Assembly (NCBI GenBank): GCA_947259095.1
Contig: CAMYLA010000031.1
Span: 16,771-80,770, forward strand
Source of the DNA: an uncultured Acidimicrobiaceae bacterium
GTDB taxonomy: Bacteria; Actinomycetota; Acidimicrobiia; Acidimicrobiales; SZUA-35
Direction: 5' to 3'
DNA: 64,000 nucleotides
Below, one piece after another: positions 38,183 through 47,346 of this stretch; the stretch's first letter is position 1, and each line of letters begins with the position of its first letter. Made by a program: the position numbers and the translations under genes. The notes beneath the pieces are model-generated. The model saw nothing but the letters and a program-made list of their open reading frames with translations. It was not told the origin of the DNA and did not search any database.

Positions 38183-39001
38183 CTACTGGCTGGCTGCCAA
38201 CTCCGTCGACAACTCATTGCTGAGCCGTGCCGCCTCTGTCTCAGCGCGAGACTTCGCTGCCATCTCGGCGATGTCGTCCACTTCCCCATCGGTGAATCCG
38301 GCCATCTTGCGGAACTCGCGAGCCAACCGGATGGGTGAGTCGTCATCCTCGCCCCGCTGTCCACGGAAGTTGAACAGGCCGTCCACGATCCGCTGGAACT
38401 CCAGCGCCTCCTTCCGACGCTCCTTGTCGTTTGCGGTGACTTCCCGCAGCCAACGGGAGCCCATCTTCACGTGGGTCACCTCGTCGGCGAGCATGTAGTC
38501 CTCGCAGTACTCGAGTACCGGATCGCCCATGGCCTCGCCGAACTCCCGCATCTGGGTGAACACGTCGATGGCCAGACCCTCCAGGGCCCGGTTGACACCG
38601 GCCAACCGGAAGACCGCATCATTGTGGCAGGCCGCCTCGAACAGCGTGGTGAACTCGGCGTACTCGCCAAGCTCGCCACCCATGTGCTCGGCCAGCTTCA
38701 CGGAGATCTCACAGTGACGGGCCTCGTCCCAGCACTGACGGGCCATGTCGAGCTTCAACTCGTACGGAACCTCATCGGTGCTGAAATCGTAGGCGGTGCG
38801 CCCGGCGCCTTCGAGGGCCTGGATCTCACCGACGAAAATGCCGTGCATCCTGCGCCTCGCCCGATCTGCGACATCCTCGGCCTCAGCGTCGACGTGGCCA
38901 ACCACCATCGTGTTGCGCAGGTCACTCAACCGCTGTTCGGTGTCGACCCGGTTGAACCTGTTGTCCCTTGCCAGAGCAGAAGGAGGGATGTTCTTTCTCA
39001 T
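38183..39001 (-). CDS. DUF455-like ferritin-fold di-iron protein
   Basis: 272 aa from ATG 39001, preceded by GGGAG. The four-helix ligand set is visible: GEIQALEGAGRTAYDF (Glu), MARQCWDEARHCEI (ExxH) and MLADEVTHVKMGSRWL (ExxH). Such proteins bind two metals; substrates are unknown for the DUF455 group, and some ferritin-like members are oxygenases. Monocistronic, convergent with lexA, with a strong terminator between. Confidence 0.8.
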   Translation of the reverse strand: MRKNIPPSALARDNRFNRVDTEQRLSDLRNTMVVGHVDAEAEDVADRARRRMHGIFVGEIQALEGAGRTAYDFSTDEVPYELKLDMARQCWDEARHCEISVKLAEHMGGELGEYAEFTTLFEAACHNDAVFRLAGVNRALEGLAIDVFTQMREFGEAMGDPVLEYCEDYMLADEVTHVKMGSRWLREVTANDKERRKEALEFQRIVDGLFNFRGQRGEDDDSPIRLAREFRKMAGFTDGEVDDIAEMAAKSRAETEAARLSNELSTELAASQ

Positions 39002-39238
39002 TGGAAACTCCCACTCCTCCACCTTCCAACGACATGGCCGAGGTTGACACCAATCACGTGGCCAACGGGCCCCGGCGAGCTGAACAGCGGACGGAGAACG
39101 ACGATTTGTTCGGTTCGTCGAGTGTACAACGTCACACCGAAGCAATGCCATCTTGTACCACATGGTTGTCATCGACCGAGCCGGCGGCTCGAGGAGGCGG
39201 CCATTGCGCGCAAGGGTGGAGCATCACCCCGAGCGGAG

Positions 39239-40663
39239 CTAGGAAGCCGTGACCGTGACCTTGATGTAGCGGGTGACATCGCGATCGGCGACGAGGCGAG
39301 CATCGGGGTCGTCATCATCGGCGCCGACATCCGGACCGGACTGACGGGGAGCCTGATCGGCACCGAATCCCGGGACCTGATCGATCTCGGTTCCCACATC
39401 GACCACCAGCAGCTGGTCGGTGATGTCGCCGTCCAGCCCCTGGCGGTCCAGTCCTTCGGGCGGGGTGGCGAAGATCCAATCGTTGGATTGCACGAACATC
39501 GTGGCCAACGAAAGCCGCCCGCCGCCGGCCGGCACCTGGAACGAATAAGAGTCACCCGGCAGCACCGGTCCCGGTTCGTTGGCGTCGAGCGGCGTGTTGA
39601 ACACACCGCCGTTGGCAACCCCGTCGGCCGACTCGATGGCCGCCCCCAGTTCGGCTGCGTTGCCGTCTTCGGCCAGCGCCTCCAAACCGAGGCCGGGCTC
39701 CGGGGCGCCGAGCTCGAACAGCGACACGTCCGGATCGTGCACCGCATACACTCCGGGGGCGATCGGGGTGGTCGTCCCCGTCGACATCGACACGAACGAG
39801 GCGAGTGGGGCGGCGTCGCCATCCTCGGCCAGCGCCTCGAGGCCGTTGCCCGAGTCGGCTCGACCGACCTCGAACAGCGACACGTCGGGATCGTGCACCG
39901 CATACACCCCGGGGGCGATCGGGCTGGGGACCGTGGCCATGGCCGAGACGTTCTCGACCCGGACATCGAAGCGTCCATCGTCGCCGGGGGTGATCAGCAC
40001 ACCCACGTAGTCCGAGGCATCCCGGTCGACGGGACGGACCGTGTCGTCTGGATCGCCGGCCCCGACATCGGCGCCGCTCTGACGGGGGGCCTGGTCTGTA
40101 CCCTCGCCGACGGTCTGGTCGATCTCGGTGCCGGCGTCGAAGGTGAGGATCTGGTCGGTGACGTCTCCGGAGATCGGCGCACCGTCGGCATCGAACAGCT
40201 CGATGCCACCAGGATCGGGAGCGAAGAACCAGTCGTTGGTCTGGACGAACATCGTGGCCAACGACAGCCGCTGGCCCGGTCGGGCATGGATCGTGAATTC
40301 GTAGGCTTCGCCGGGCAGGGCGGGCCCCGCGTCGTCGGAACCGCCCTGCCGGGCGGGCCCGGTTGCGACATCGAAGACGCCGCTGTCGGAGATGGGGAAC
40401 TGGGCGATGTTCTCGATCGTCACCGTGACCGACCCGCCGTCCTCCATTGCGGCGTCTTCGGCGTCGTCCTCCATTGCCTCGTCGCCTTCCATGGCGTCGT
40501 CTTCAACGCCCTCCCCGGTGGACTCGGCTTCGGTGCCCTGGGTGGCGGCCGCCGCTTCGGTGGCGCTGTCGCCATCGCTGCCGCAGGCCGCTGCGACCAG
40601 CCCCAGCGCCATGAAAAACGCCGGCAGCCGCCATCGTTTGTCAACTACGGATCTCTCGGTCAT
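39239..40663 (-). CDS. Spondin-domain lipoprotein with internal duplication
   Basis: 474 aa from ATG 40663, preceded by AGGAG. The lipobox LVAAAC places the mature N-terminus at Cys near residue 26; an acidic Glu/Asp/Met-rich stretch follows. Spondin_N-like modules recur: LSLATMFVQTNDWFFAP and LSLATMFVQSNDWIFAT, each followed by DQAPRQSG; and PIAPGVYAVHDPDVSLFE twice, each followed by GLEALAEDG. The family occurs in surface adhesion proteins; ligand unknown. DNA repeats show that part of the duplication is recent. Confidence 0.82.
   Translation of the reverse strand: MTERSVVDKRWRLPAFFMALGLVAAACGSDGDSATEAAAATQGTEAESTGEGVEDDAMEGDEAMEDDAEDAAMEDGGSVTVTIENIAQFPISDSGVFDVATGPARQGGSDDAGPALPGEAYEFTIHARPGQRLSLATMFVQTNDWFFAPDPGGIELFDADGAPISGDVTDQILTFDAGTEIDQTVGEGTDQAPRQSGADVGAGDPDDTVRPVDRDASDYVGVLITPGDDGRFDVRVENVSAMATVPSPIAPGVYAVHDPDVSLFEVGRADSGNGLEALAEDGDAAPLASFVSMSTGTTTPIAPGVYAVHDPDVSLFELGAPEPGLGLEALAEDGNAAELGAAIESADGVANGGVFNTPLDANEPGPVLPGDSYSFQVPAGGGRLSLATMFVQSNDWIFATPPEGLDRQGLDGDITDQLLVVDVGTEIDQVPGFGADQAPRQSGPDVGADDDDPDARLVADRDVTRYIKVTVTAS
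39713..39923. repeat. Direct repeat of 55 bp within the spondin lipoprotein gene
   Basis: Copies at 39713-39767 and 39869-39923 differ at two positions. The 156-bp offset is 52 codons, so the repeat keeps frame and encodes the twin APGVYAVHDPDVSLFE blocks. It could change length by recombination. Confidence 0.9.
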
Positions 40664-40839
40664 CGGTACTCCTCGTGTGTGTCCGGCCCGAACGCAGATC
40701 CGCAACGCCCTGACGGCGACGGATCATTCGAGCTGATTGGTACACCGAGGCAACCGGCCAAGCGCCGGACCGTTGCCGGGATCGACCGTGATTCAGGACC
40801 TGTTCAGATGGGCGAACGGCCCATGAACACCGCGGCGGG

Positions 40840-41898
40840 CTACGAGGTCAGCAGCCGATGCACTGCGGTGTGGACCGCCTCGAGGGAGGCTCGGTCCAAG
40901 AACTCACCGGCCGAATGGGCGACCGTGGGATCGCCGGGGCCGAAGTTGGTGGCCGGAATGCCCATCTCGTGGAAACGGGCCACGTCGGTCCAACCCAGCT
41001 TGGCCCGCACCTCGAGGCTGTTGTCCTGGACCAGCCGGGCCAACAGCGGATGAGCCAGCGACGGCGCACAGGGCGGGGACTGGTCCACCACCTCCAGCAG
41101 ATCCTCGTCGTCGAGATCCGGCGCAAGCAGATCCCTGACCCAGTCCTCGGCTTGGGCCGGGTTGCGGTCAGGGGCGTATCGATGATGGATGCGAAGCACG
41201 GCCGCATCCGGGACCACATTGCCGGCGATGCCGCCGTCGACCGAAACCGCCTGGACCGCCTCCCGATAGGTGCAACCGTCGATGGTCGGGGTTCGCGACC
41301 GGTAGTCGGCGAGCTTGGTCAGGATCGGCGCCAGGCGGTGTATGGCGTTGCGCCCCATCCACGGGCGAGCGGTGTGGGCCCGGGCGCCGGCCAGGGTCAA
41401 CTGGAACCGGACCGCACCCTGGCATCCGGCCTCCACCGCCGCCGACGTCGGCTCACCGAGAATGGCGCAGTCGGCCACCAGCAGATCGGGGCGTTCGGCC
41501 CGCAACTCGTTGAGGCCGTTGTGTTCCTGGGCCACCTCCTCGCGGGCGTAGAACACGTAGCTCACGTCGACCGCCGGCTCGGCGACGGTCCGGGCCAACT
41601 CCAGCCAGACCGCTAGGCCACCCTTCATGTCCGCCGAACCCAGCCCCCACAACACGTTGCCGTCGATCCGGGGGTCGGCGTTGCCGTTCACCTCCACGGT
41701 GTCGGTGTGCCCGGCCAGGATCAGCCGCCGTTCCCGGCCCAGATCGGTTCTGGCCACCAGATTGTCACCGACCCTGGTGACCTCGAGGTGATCGAGGGCC
41801 TTCAGCTCCCGCTCGAGCCAATCAACGAACGCGGCCTCTTGGAACGAGACCGATGGCATGGCCACGAGTTCCGCAGTCAGGGCGAGCAGATCAGTCAT
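40840..41898 (-). CDS. dapE: Succinyl-diaminopimelate desuccinylase
   Basis: M20 metallopeptidase-family hydrolase that releases succinate to give LL-DAP for lysine and peptidoglycan. 352 aa. Metal ligands: LAGHTDTVEV (His, Asp nearby), GLGSADMKGG (Asp), YAREEVAQEHNGL (catalytic and ligand Glu), CAILGEPT (Glu) and the C-terminal VAHSAGEF His. The lid domain starts at QLTLAGARAHTARPW. Its place near dapD and dapC supports DapE over other M20 enzymes. Divergent from a small membrane protein gene, 31 nt apart. Confidence 0.92.
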   Translation of the reverse strand: MTDLLALTAELVAMPSVSFQEAAFVDWLERELKALDHLEVTRVGDNLVARTDLGRERRLILAGHTDTVEVNGNADPRIDGNVLWGLGSADMKGGLAVWLELARTVAEPAVDVSYVFYAREEVAQEHNGLNELRAERPDLLVADCAILGEPTSAAVEAGCQGAVRFQLTLAGARAHTARPWMGRNAIHRLAPILTKLADYRSRTPTIDGCTYREAVQAVSVDGGIAGNVVPDAAVLRIHHRYAPDRNPAQAEDWVRDLLAPDLDDEDLLEVVDQSPPCAPSLAHPLLARLVQDNSLEVRAKLGWTDVARFHEMGIPATNFGPGDPTVAHSAGEFLDRASLEAVHTAVHRLLTS

Positions 41899-41929
41899 CG
41901 TTCAACCGTACCCGGTACGCTGAGAACCG

Positions 41930-42253
41930 ATGGCAGTGACTGAAACGTCGACAGCACCCGGTGGACAGGCCGAGCAGGGCTTCAGCCGCTCGATCATGAT
42001 CTCCGGCATCCGATGCACCCTCACCTACGTGGTGCTCCCGTTCATCGCCCCCTGGATCGGGCTGGCTCCCGGCGTCGGCCCGGTCATCGGTCTGGTCATC
42101 GGCGTGGTGGCCAGCGCCGCCAACCTGTTCAGCATCCGCCGTTTCTGGCGGGCCGACCACCGATGGAAGATCCAGGCCACCTGCCTCCACGTCGGTGTGC
42201 TGATCCTGCTGGCCATACTGATGGTTCTCGACATACAACAACTGGCCGGCTGA
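41930..42253 (+). CDS. Small integral membrane protein
   Basis: 107 aa, family not recognised. Three hydrophobic segments: 24-43 (SGIRCTLTYVVLPFIAPWIG), 47-66 (GVGPVIGLVIGVVASAANLF) and 83-102 (ATCLHVGVLILLAILMVLDI), with positive charge between the last two. Its stop shares one base with the next ATG (TGATG), so it is coupled to the DUF454 gene; both sit inside the dap cluster on the opposite strand. Confidence 0.8.
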   Translation: MAVTETSTAPGGQAEQGFSRSIMISGIRCTLTYVVLPFIAPWIGLAPGVGPVIGLVIGVVASAANLFSIRRFWRADHRWKIQATCLHVGVLILLAILMVLDIQQLAG

Positions 42254-42648
42254 TGCGGGTGGTCTACCTCTGCTCCGGCCTCGGCTGTGTGGCCATCGGG
42301 GGTGTGGGGGTGGTGGTTCCCGGTCTTCCGACCACGGTGTTTTTCATCATGGCGGCCTGGTTCTTCTCCCGATCGAGCAAGCGGCTCGAACGGTGGGTGC
42401 TCAACCTGCCCGGTGTCGGCATCATGGTTTCGGACTACCGAGCCGGTCTCGGCATGCCGAAGCGGGCCAAGACCGTCGCCATCTCCTGCATTGTTATCGC
42501 GGTGACCTTCAGTGCCGGGTTTGCCATCGGCAACCCGTTGGTTCGGCTGTTGGTGGCCGCACTGGGGGTCATCGGCGTGTGGTACGTCGCCACCCGGGTG
42601 CCGACCAGGGAGAACGTGCTGGCCGAACGGTCGGCAACCGAGGTCTGA
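42253..42648 (+). CDS. DUF454/YbaN-family membrane protein
   Basis: 131 aa. Two pairs of hydrophobic helices flank a conserved loop: GVGVVVPGLPTTVFFIMAAWFFSRSSKRLERW, then GMPKRAKTVAISCIVIAVTFSAGF. The LPTTPF-like segment and following FxRSS identify the family, whose role is unknown. Translation is coupled to the upstream small membrane protein. Confidence 0.85.
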   Translation: MRVVYLCSGLGCVAIGGVGVVVPGLPTTVFFIMAAWFFSRSSKRLERWVLNLPGVGIMVSDYRAGLGMPKRAKTVAISCIVIAVTFSAGFAIGNPLVRLLVAALGVIGVWYVATRVPTRENVLAERSATEV

Positions 42649-42698
42649 GGTTCCCATGGCGGCCCGACCGGCCTGACCGGCCCGAACCAGGGCCCGGG

Positions 42699-43598
42699 CT
42701 ACTGCCCGGAGTGGAGGGCCTCGTTGATGCCGCCCCAGCGTGACGGGTCGGCCTCACGGACCTCGACGGCGCCCGAGACCGAGTTGCGGATGAACAGCAG
42801 GCCCGAAGAGCCGGACAGGTTCTTGGCTTTCGCCAGCTCGCCACCGGGCAGGGTGACGACCGTCCCGCCGGTGACGTAGAGCCCGGCCTCGACCGTGCAC
42901 CCGTCGCCCAATGAGATGCCGATCCCGGCATTGGCCCCGAGCAGGCAATTCTCCCCCACCGAGATGGTCTCGGTGCCACCGCCGGACAGGGTGCCCATGA
43001 TGGATGCACCACCGCCGACGTCGCTGTTGGCCCCCACCACGACCCCGGCGCTGATCCGGCCTTCGACCATCGACGGGCCGAGGGTGCCGGCGTTGAAGTT
43101 CACGAACCCCTCGTGCATCACCGTCGTTCCCTCGGCCAGGTGCGCTCCGAGGCGGACCCGGTCGGCGTCGGCGATGCGGACGCCGGTCGGGATGACGTAG
43201 TCGGTCATGCGGGGGAACTTGTCGACCGAGGTCACCGAGAGGTGGTGGCCCTTCTTGGCCGCCAGCGAACGCAACCGGTCCACCTGATCGGGGGCCACCG
43301 GCCCGGCAGAGGTCCAGGCCACGTTGTTCAACTGTCCGAAGATCCCGTCCATGCTGATGCTGTGCGGCGTGGCATCACGTCTCGACAGCAGATGGAGCCG
43401 AAGGTAGCCGTCGGCGGCATCGACCGGTGGTTTTGCCAGGTCTTCGATGGTGGTGGTGACGACCTCGCCACGGGTCAACCCCAGCTCCTCGGCCAGGCAG
43501 GTCCTGGCCGGGTCGACCTCGCCCGACGGGTACCAGACATCGAGTCTGGCGCCGGAGGCGACATCGACATAGCTGTGTCCGGTGGCGGTGATCGTCAT
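42699..43598 (-). CDS. dapD: Tetrahydrodipicolinate N-succinyltransferase
   Basis: Transfers succinyl from succinyl-CoA to tetrahydrodipicolinate. 299 aa of the long actinobacterial type: an N-terminal domain (about 1-130), left-handed beta-helix from [27 protein letters not shown], through [17 protein letters not shown], and a C-terminal segment [17 protein letters not shown]. The MHEGFVNFN block is characteristic. An in-frame ATG at 43607 is an alternative start. dapC lies upstream on the same strand. Confidence 0.95.
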   Translation of the reverse strand: MTITATGHSYVDVASGARLDVWYPSGEVDPARTCLAEELGLTRGEVVTTTIEDLAKPPVDAADGYLRLHLLSRRDATPHSISMDGIFGQLNNVAWTSAGPVAPDQVDRLRSLAAKKGHHLSVTSVDKFPRMTDYVIPTGVRIADADRVRLGAHLAEGTTVMHEGFVNFNAGTLGPSMVEGRISAGVVVGANSDVGGGASIMGTLSGGGTETISVGENCLLGANAGIGISLGDGCTVEAGLYVTGGTVVTLPGGELAKAKNLSGSSGLLFIRNSVSGAVEVREADPSRWGGINEALHSGQ

Positions 43599-43721
43599 GT
43601 GCAACATGCTACCCAAGGGCCCGGCCGCCACGCAGCCGGTTTCCCGCCGTCACCGCCCCGCCGACCGGGTGCGAGGGGTCGACCACAGACGGCGGCGGGT
43701 CTGCGAACACCCCGGGCGGGC

Positions 43722-44867
43722 TCAGACCGACAGACCCATCCTGGCCGCGGCCAGGGCCAGACGATCGTCGGGTTGGACCATGGCGATGCGGACGTGGGCC
43801 GCGCCCTGCTTGCCGTAGAACTCACCGGGGCTGACCAGCACCCCGGCCTCGGTTGCCAGCCGGCGGGCGAAGGCCCAGGCATCACCGTCGGGGGCGGGAG
43901 CCCACAGGTAGAAGCCGCCACCGGGCATCTCGGCCTCCGAATCGAGCATGGCGGTGATCCGCCGCATCAATTCGAGCCTGCGCCGGTAGATGTCGCGCTG
44001 GACCTCGACGTGGCTCTCATCGGCGAAGGCCGCAACCGCGGCAGCCTGCACCGGCCCCGGTTGCATGAAGCCGGCGTGCTTGCGGAGCTCGCCCAGGTAG
44101 TGCACCAGGTCCCGGTCACCGACGTAGAACCCGGATCTGGCGCCGGCCAGGTTCGACCGTTTCGACAACGAGTGGACCGCCAGGGCACCCTCCAGCCCGT
44201 GGCTGACGATCGACTGGGGCCGCCCCCGCCAGGTGAAGGCGGCGTAGCACTCGTCAGACGCCACGAGCACGTTGCGATCACGACCCCATCGGTAGGCGGC
44301 GCCGAGATCATCGAGGCCGCCTGCGGGGTTGCCGGGGGTGTTGACCCACAGGCAGAGGGCCCGGGCCGCATCGGTCTCGTCGATCGCCGAGAGATCGAGT
44401 TCCCAGCGTTCGTTGACCGGAACCGGAACCGCCCGGCAACCGGCCAGGGTGGCCCCCATCTCGTAGCTGGGATAGCTGATGGCCGGGTACAGCACGGTGT
44501 CCCGATCGGGGCTGCGGAGTTTGAGCCAGTGGGGTAGGCCGGCCACGAACTCCTTCGAGCCGATCGTGGCCCGGACGTCGTCCGGGCCGACCGGTCCGTC
44601 TTCCCCGGAGCCGTCGGCGGCGATCAGCCGATTCAGCCAGGCTGCGGCCGCAGCGCGGAATTCGGGGCTGCCGATACTCGGCGGATAGCTCCGCTCGGTG
44701 CCGGAGGCCGCCATCGCCTGGAGGACCGACGGCGGTGGCGGGTCGAACGGGGTGCCGATCGACAGGTCGACCAGACCGCCGTCGTGGGCGTCGGCGATCG
44801 CCTTCAGCTCATCGAGGCGATCGTAGGGATAGGGCGGCGGGACGAAACCCGGCTGGTCGGTACTCAA
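43722..44867 (-). CDS. dapC: Succinyldiaminopimelate transaminase
   Basis: Fold-type I PLP aminotransferase. 381 aa: LSIGTPFDPPP near the N-terminus, ASDECYAAF (Asp and Tyr of the PLP site), SLSKRSNLAGARSGFYVG with the Schiff-base Lys, and a C-terminal MPGGGFYLW. DapC assignment over other class I aminotransferases rests on the adjacent dapD and nearby dapE. The reaction converts N-succinyl-2-amino-6-ketopimelate to N-succinyl-LL-DAP using glutamate. Confidence 0.9.
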   Translation of the reverse strand: MSTDQPGFVPPPYPYDRLDELKAIADAHDGGLVDLSIGTPFDPPPPSVLQAMAASGTERSYPPSIGSPEFRAAAAAWLNRLIAADGSGEDGPVGPDDVRATIGSKEFVAGLPHWLKLRSPDRDTVLYPAISYPSYEMGATLAGCRAVPVPVNERWELDLSAIDETDAARALCLWVNTPGNPAGGLDDLGAAYRWGRDRNVLVASDECYAAFTWRGRPQSIVSHGLEGALAVHSLSKRSNLAGARSGFYVGDRDLVHYLGELRKHAGFMQPGPVQAAAVAAFADESHVEVQRDIYRRRLELMRRITAMLDSEAEMPGGGFYLWAPAPDGDAWAFARRLATEAGVLVSPGEFYGKQGAAHVRIAMVQPDDRLALAAARMGLSV

Positions 44868-44919
44868 CGGTTCGCTCTCGATCTCGAGGGTTTGCTCGAC
44901 GGCATGGATCGCACTTGGC

Positions 44920-46407
44920 CTAGTCCTCGATCTTTCGGACGATGAACTCGCCGAGCCGGTTGGCCGATGCCGGCTCGAATCGTGCCAGGAGCCGCATCCC
45001 TTCGTCCTCGGTGGTTTCGGTCAGGACCTCGCCTTCGCGGTGGGTGGCGGCCAGAATATCGCCTCGGGCCCACGGCACGAACAGTTCGTAGGCATCGGTC
45101 ACCGCCCGGAGCCGATCGCCGATGGCCTCCAGCAGGTCGTCGATCCCCTCGCCGGTAACGGCGGAGACGGCAACCGAACCGGGGTGATGGTCGACCAGGA
45201 GCCCGACCTCCGGCGACAGGTCCGACTTGTTGAACACGATGAGTTGGGGCACCGCCTCGGCGTCGATCTCCGACAGGACCTCTCGAACGGCGTCCATATG
45301 GGCCACCGGATCGGGCCCCGAACCGTCGACCACGTGGATCAGCAGGTCGGCCCCGGCCGAGACCTCGAGCGTGGACTTGAACGCCTCGACCAGCTGATGG
45401 GGCAGTTTCTTGACGAAGCCGACGGTGTCGGTGACCAGGATCTGCTCACCGCCGGGCAACTGCAGCTTGCGGGTGGTCGGGTCGAGCGTGGCGAACAGCC
45501 GATCCTCGATCTTGACGTCGGCCCCGGTCAATCGCCGCAGCAGCGACGACTTGCCGGCGTTGGTGTACCCGACGATCGACACCGTGCGATACGGCGAGCG
45601 GCGGCGGGCCTTGCGCTGGTTGGTTCGCCGGGCCGAGATACCGGCCAGGTCCCGCTCGAGCTTGTGCATCCGTCGCACCAGCCGCCGCCGGTCGACCTCG
45701 AGCTGAGTCTCGCCGGGACCCCGGGTGCCGATGCCGCCGCCCTGCTGGCTGAAATCCTTTTTGTTGCGGAGCCGGGGCAGCCGGTACCGCAACTGGGCCA
45801 GCTCGACCTGGGCCTTGCCTTCGGCCGAGGTTGCGTGCTGGGCGAAGATGTCGAGAATGACCGCGGTGCGGTCGAGGGCGGTCCGCTTGAGCATGCGTTC
45901 CAGGTTGAACTGCTGGCCGGGGCTCAGCTCGTCGTCGAAGACGACCGTGTCGGCGTCGATGGCCAGCGACGAATCGAGGATCTCCTGGACCTTCCCCCGA
46001 CCGACGAAGGTGCCGGGATCGGGCCGCTCACGGCGCTGGACGATGCGATCGAGGGCGTCGGCCCCCGCAGTGTCGACCAGCAGTTCCAGCTCATCGAGGG
46101 AGGCCGCGGTGTCGCCCGCAGTCTGGCCGGCCACGGTGACGCCGACCAGCACGATCCGCTCCCGGAAGCTCTGATCGATGAAACCACTGTCGACCGTTGC
46201 GCCGTAGTCGCCGAAAGCGCCACGGTGATCGCCGATCGACTCATTGCCACTTGCCTCGTCCCCGGCATCGACACCGTCATCGTCATCGACACCGTCGAAG
46301 CGATCCAGGAAGGCGTCGTCGTCGGCCGAGCGCTGCTCGTCGCCGCCCGATGGCCGGCCGTACAGCGGGCGGAACCCGTCGTTGCGGTTTTGGTCTGAAT
46401 CAGCCAT
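44920..46407 (-). CDS. hflX: Ribosome-rescue GTPase HflX
   Basis: 495 aa. An Asp-rich N-terminal extension (about 75 residues) precedes the HflX domain: VGRGKVQEI, VVFDDELSPGQQFNLE, and GGGIGTRGPGETQLEVDRR. The G domain: GYTNAGKSSLLRRL (G1), DTVGFVKKLP (G3), NKSD (G4). HflX splits stalled or heat-damaged ribosomes. Its start lies 8 nt inside the dapF 3' end, a pairing also seen in mycobacteria. Confidence 0.95.
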   Translation of the reverse strand: MADSDQNRNDGFRPLYGRPSGGDEQRSADDDAFLDRFDGVDDDDGVDAGDEASGNESIGDHRGAFGDYGATVDSGFIDQSFRERIVLVGVTVAGQTAGDTAASLDELELLVDTAGADALDRIVQRRERPDPGTFVGRGKVQEILDSSLAIDADTVVFDDELSPGQQFNLERMLKRTALDRTAVILDIFAQHATSAEGKAQVELAQLRYRLPRLRNKKDFSQQGGGIGTRGPGETQLEVDRRRLVRRMHKLERDLAGISARRTNQRKARRRSPYRTVSIVGYTNAGKSSLLRRLTGADVKIEDRLFATLDPTTRKLQLPGGEQILVTDTVGFVKKLPHQLVEAFKSTLEVSAGADLLIHVVDGSGPDPVAHMDAVREVLSEIDAEAVPQLIVFNKSDLSPEVGLLVDHHPGSVAVSAVTGEGIDDLLEAIGDRLRAVTDAYELFVPWARGDILAATHREGEVLTETTEDEGMRLLARFEPASANRLGEFIVRKIED

Positions 46408-47272
46408 CGATGATCACCTCCCCCACCCGGACCGTCGGGCCGATCAGGAACACCTCGTCGCCGTCGATGTCGACCTTGGCCGAACCGCCGGGCATGACAA
46501 CGGTGACCGGCGAGTCCACCAGCCCGGCGTTGTTGGCGGCCCATGCCGCGGCACAGGCCCCGGAACCGCAGGCCTGGGTCGCCCCGACGCCCCGCTCCCA
46601 GACCAGCAGCTCGATCCGGCTGCGGTCGGCGACGACCATCAGGTGCACGTTGAGCCCTGCGGGGTGGCCGGCCTCGATCATCGGCCCGATGGCCGCCATG
46701 TCCAGCCCGGCGAGCGAATCGACAACGGCCACCAGATGCGGGTTGCCGATGTCGACACCCCACTGGGCCGACACCGTGACCCCGGCATCGAGCCAGCGGT
46801 CGCTCGGTTCCGGCCCGGACAGGGCCTTGCCCATGGCGGCCCGGACCGTGGCCTCGGCCGGCGAACGGCGCCCGGCGGTGCCGCCGCTCGAGCCGAACTC
46901 GGCAGGCTCGATGATCAGCTCTCGGGCGCCGGCATCGGTGTCGATGGTCAGGCGCTGTTCGATCGACGGGTCGAGCCCGTGGTGCCAGGCCAGGGCCTGA
47001 GCCAGGCAGCGGATGCCGTTGCCGCTGATCTCGGCCCGGCCACCGTCGGCATTCCACAGCACCATCCGCCACCTTCGCACGTCCTCACCCGATGCCGGGG
47101 TGGCAACGACCAGGCCGTCGGCCCCGATCCCGGTCCGCCGATCGCACCAGGCAACGGCCTCGGCCCCGGCCACAGGGCGCGCCGGGTCGATGGCGATGAG
47201 AAAGTCATTGCCGAGGCCGTGATGTTTCGTCAACACGGTTCTGGTCGGCTCAGGTCGGTCGTTCGATTCCAT
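46400..47272 (-). CDS. dapF: Diaminopimelate epimerase with Ser at one catalytic Cys position
   Basis: Converts LL-DAP to meso-DAP. 290 aa from ATG 47272. Family motifs are present: TKHHGLGNDFL, RRTGIGADGL, NADGG, GNGIRC, GNPHLVAVVD, ERGVGATQACGSGACAAA. In the first catalytic motif (usually CGNG) the residue is Ser83 (ISGNG); the second catalytic cysteine is Cys235. Cys89 lies six residues after Ser83. Racemisation by this family normally needs two thiols, so activity is uncertain or uses Ser. It overlaps hflX by 8 nt. Confidence 0.9.
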   Translation of the reverse strand: MESNDRPEPTRTVLTKHHGLGNDFLIAIDPARPVAGAEAVAWCDRRTGIGADGLVVATPASGEDVRRWRMVLWNADGGRAEISGNGIRCLAQALAWHHGLDPSIEQRLTIDTDAGARELIIEPAEFGSSGGTAGRRSPAEATVRAAMGKALSGPEPSDRWLDAGVTVSAQWGVDIGNPHLVAVVDSLAGLDMAAIGPMIEAGHPAGLNVHLMVVADRSRIELLVWERGVGATQACGSGACAAAWAANNAGLVDSPVTVVMPGGSAKVDIDGDEVFLIGPTVRVGEVIIDG

Positions 47273-47304
47273 GCAACTCCAATGTCTTGAGCTCCAGTGT
47301 CGCA

Positions 47305-47341
47305 GTATCGGGGCGGAAACACATCCCGATACCCGCCCCGA
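47305..47341 (-). promoter_or_regulatory. Mutually exclusive hairpins between miaA and dapF
   Basis: Two alternative stems share bases: GTATCGGG (47305-47312) with CCCGATAC (47325-47332), or CGGGGCGG (47309-47316) with CCGCCCCG (47333-47340). They lie in the 74-nt gap before dapF. A terminator/antiterminator switch or a plain processing hairpin are both possible; no U-tract follows. Confidence 0.4.
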
Positions 47342-47346
47342 GAGGG

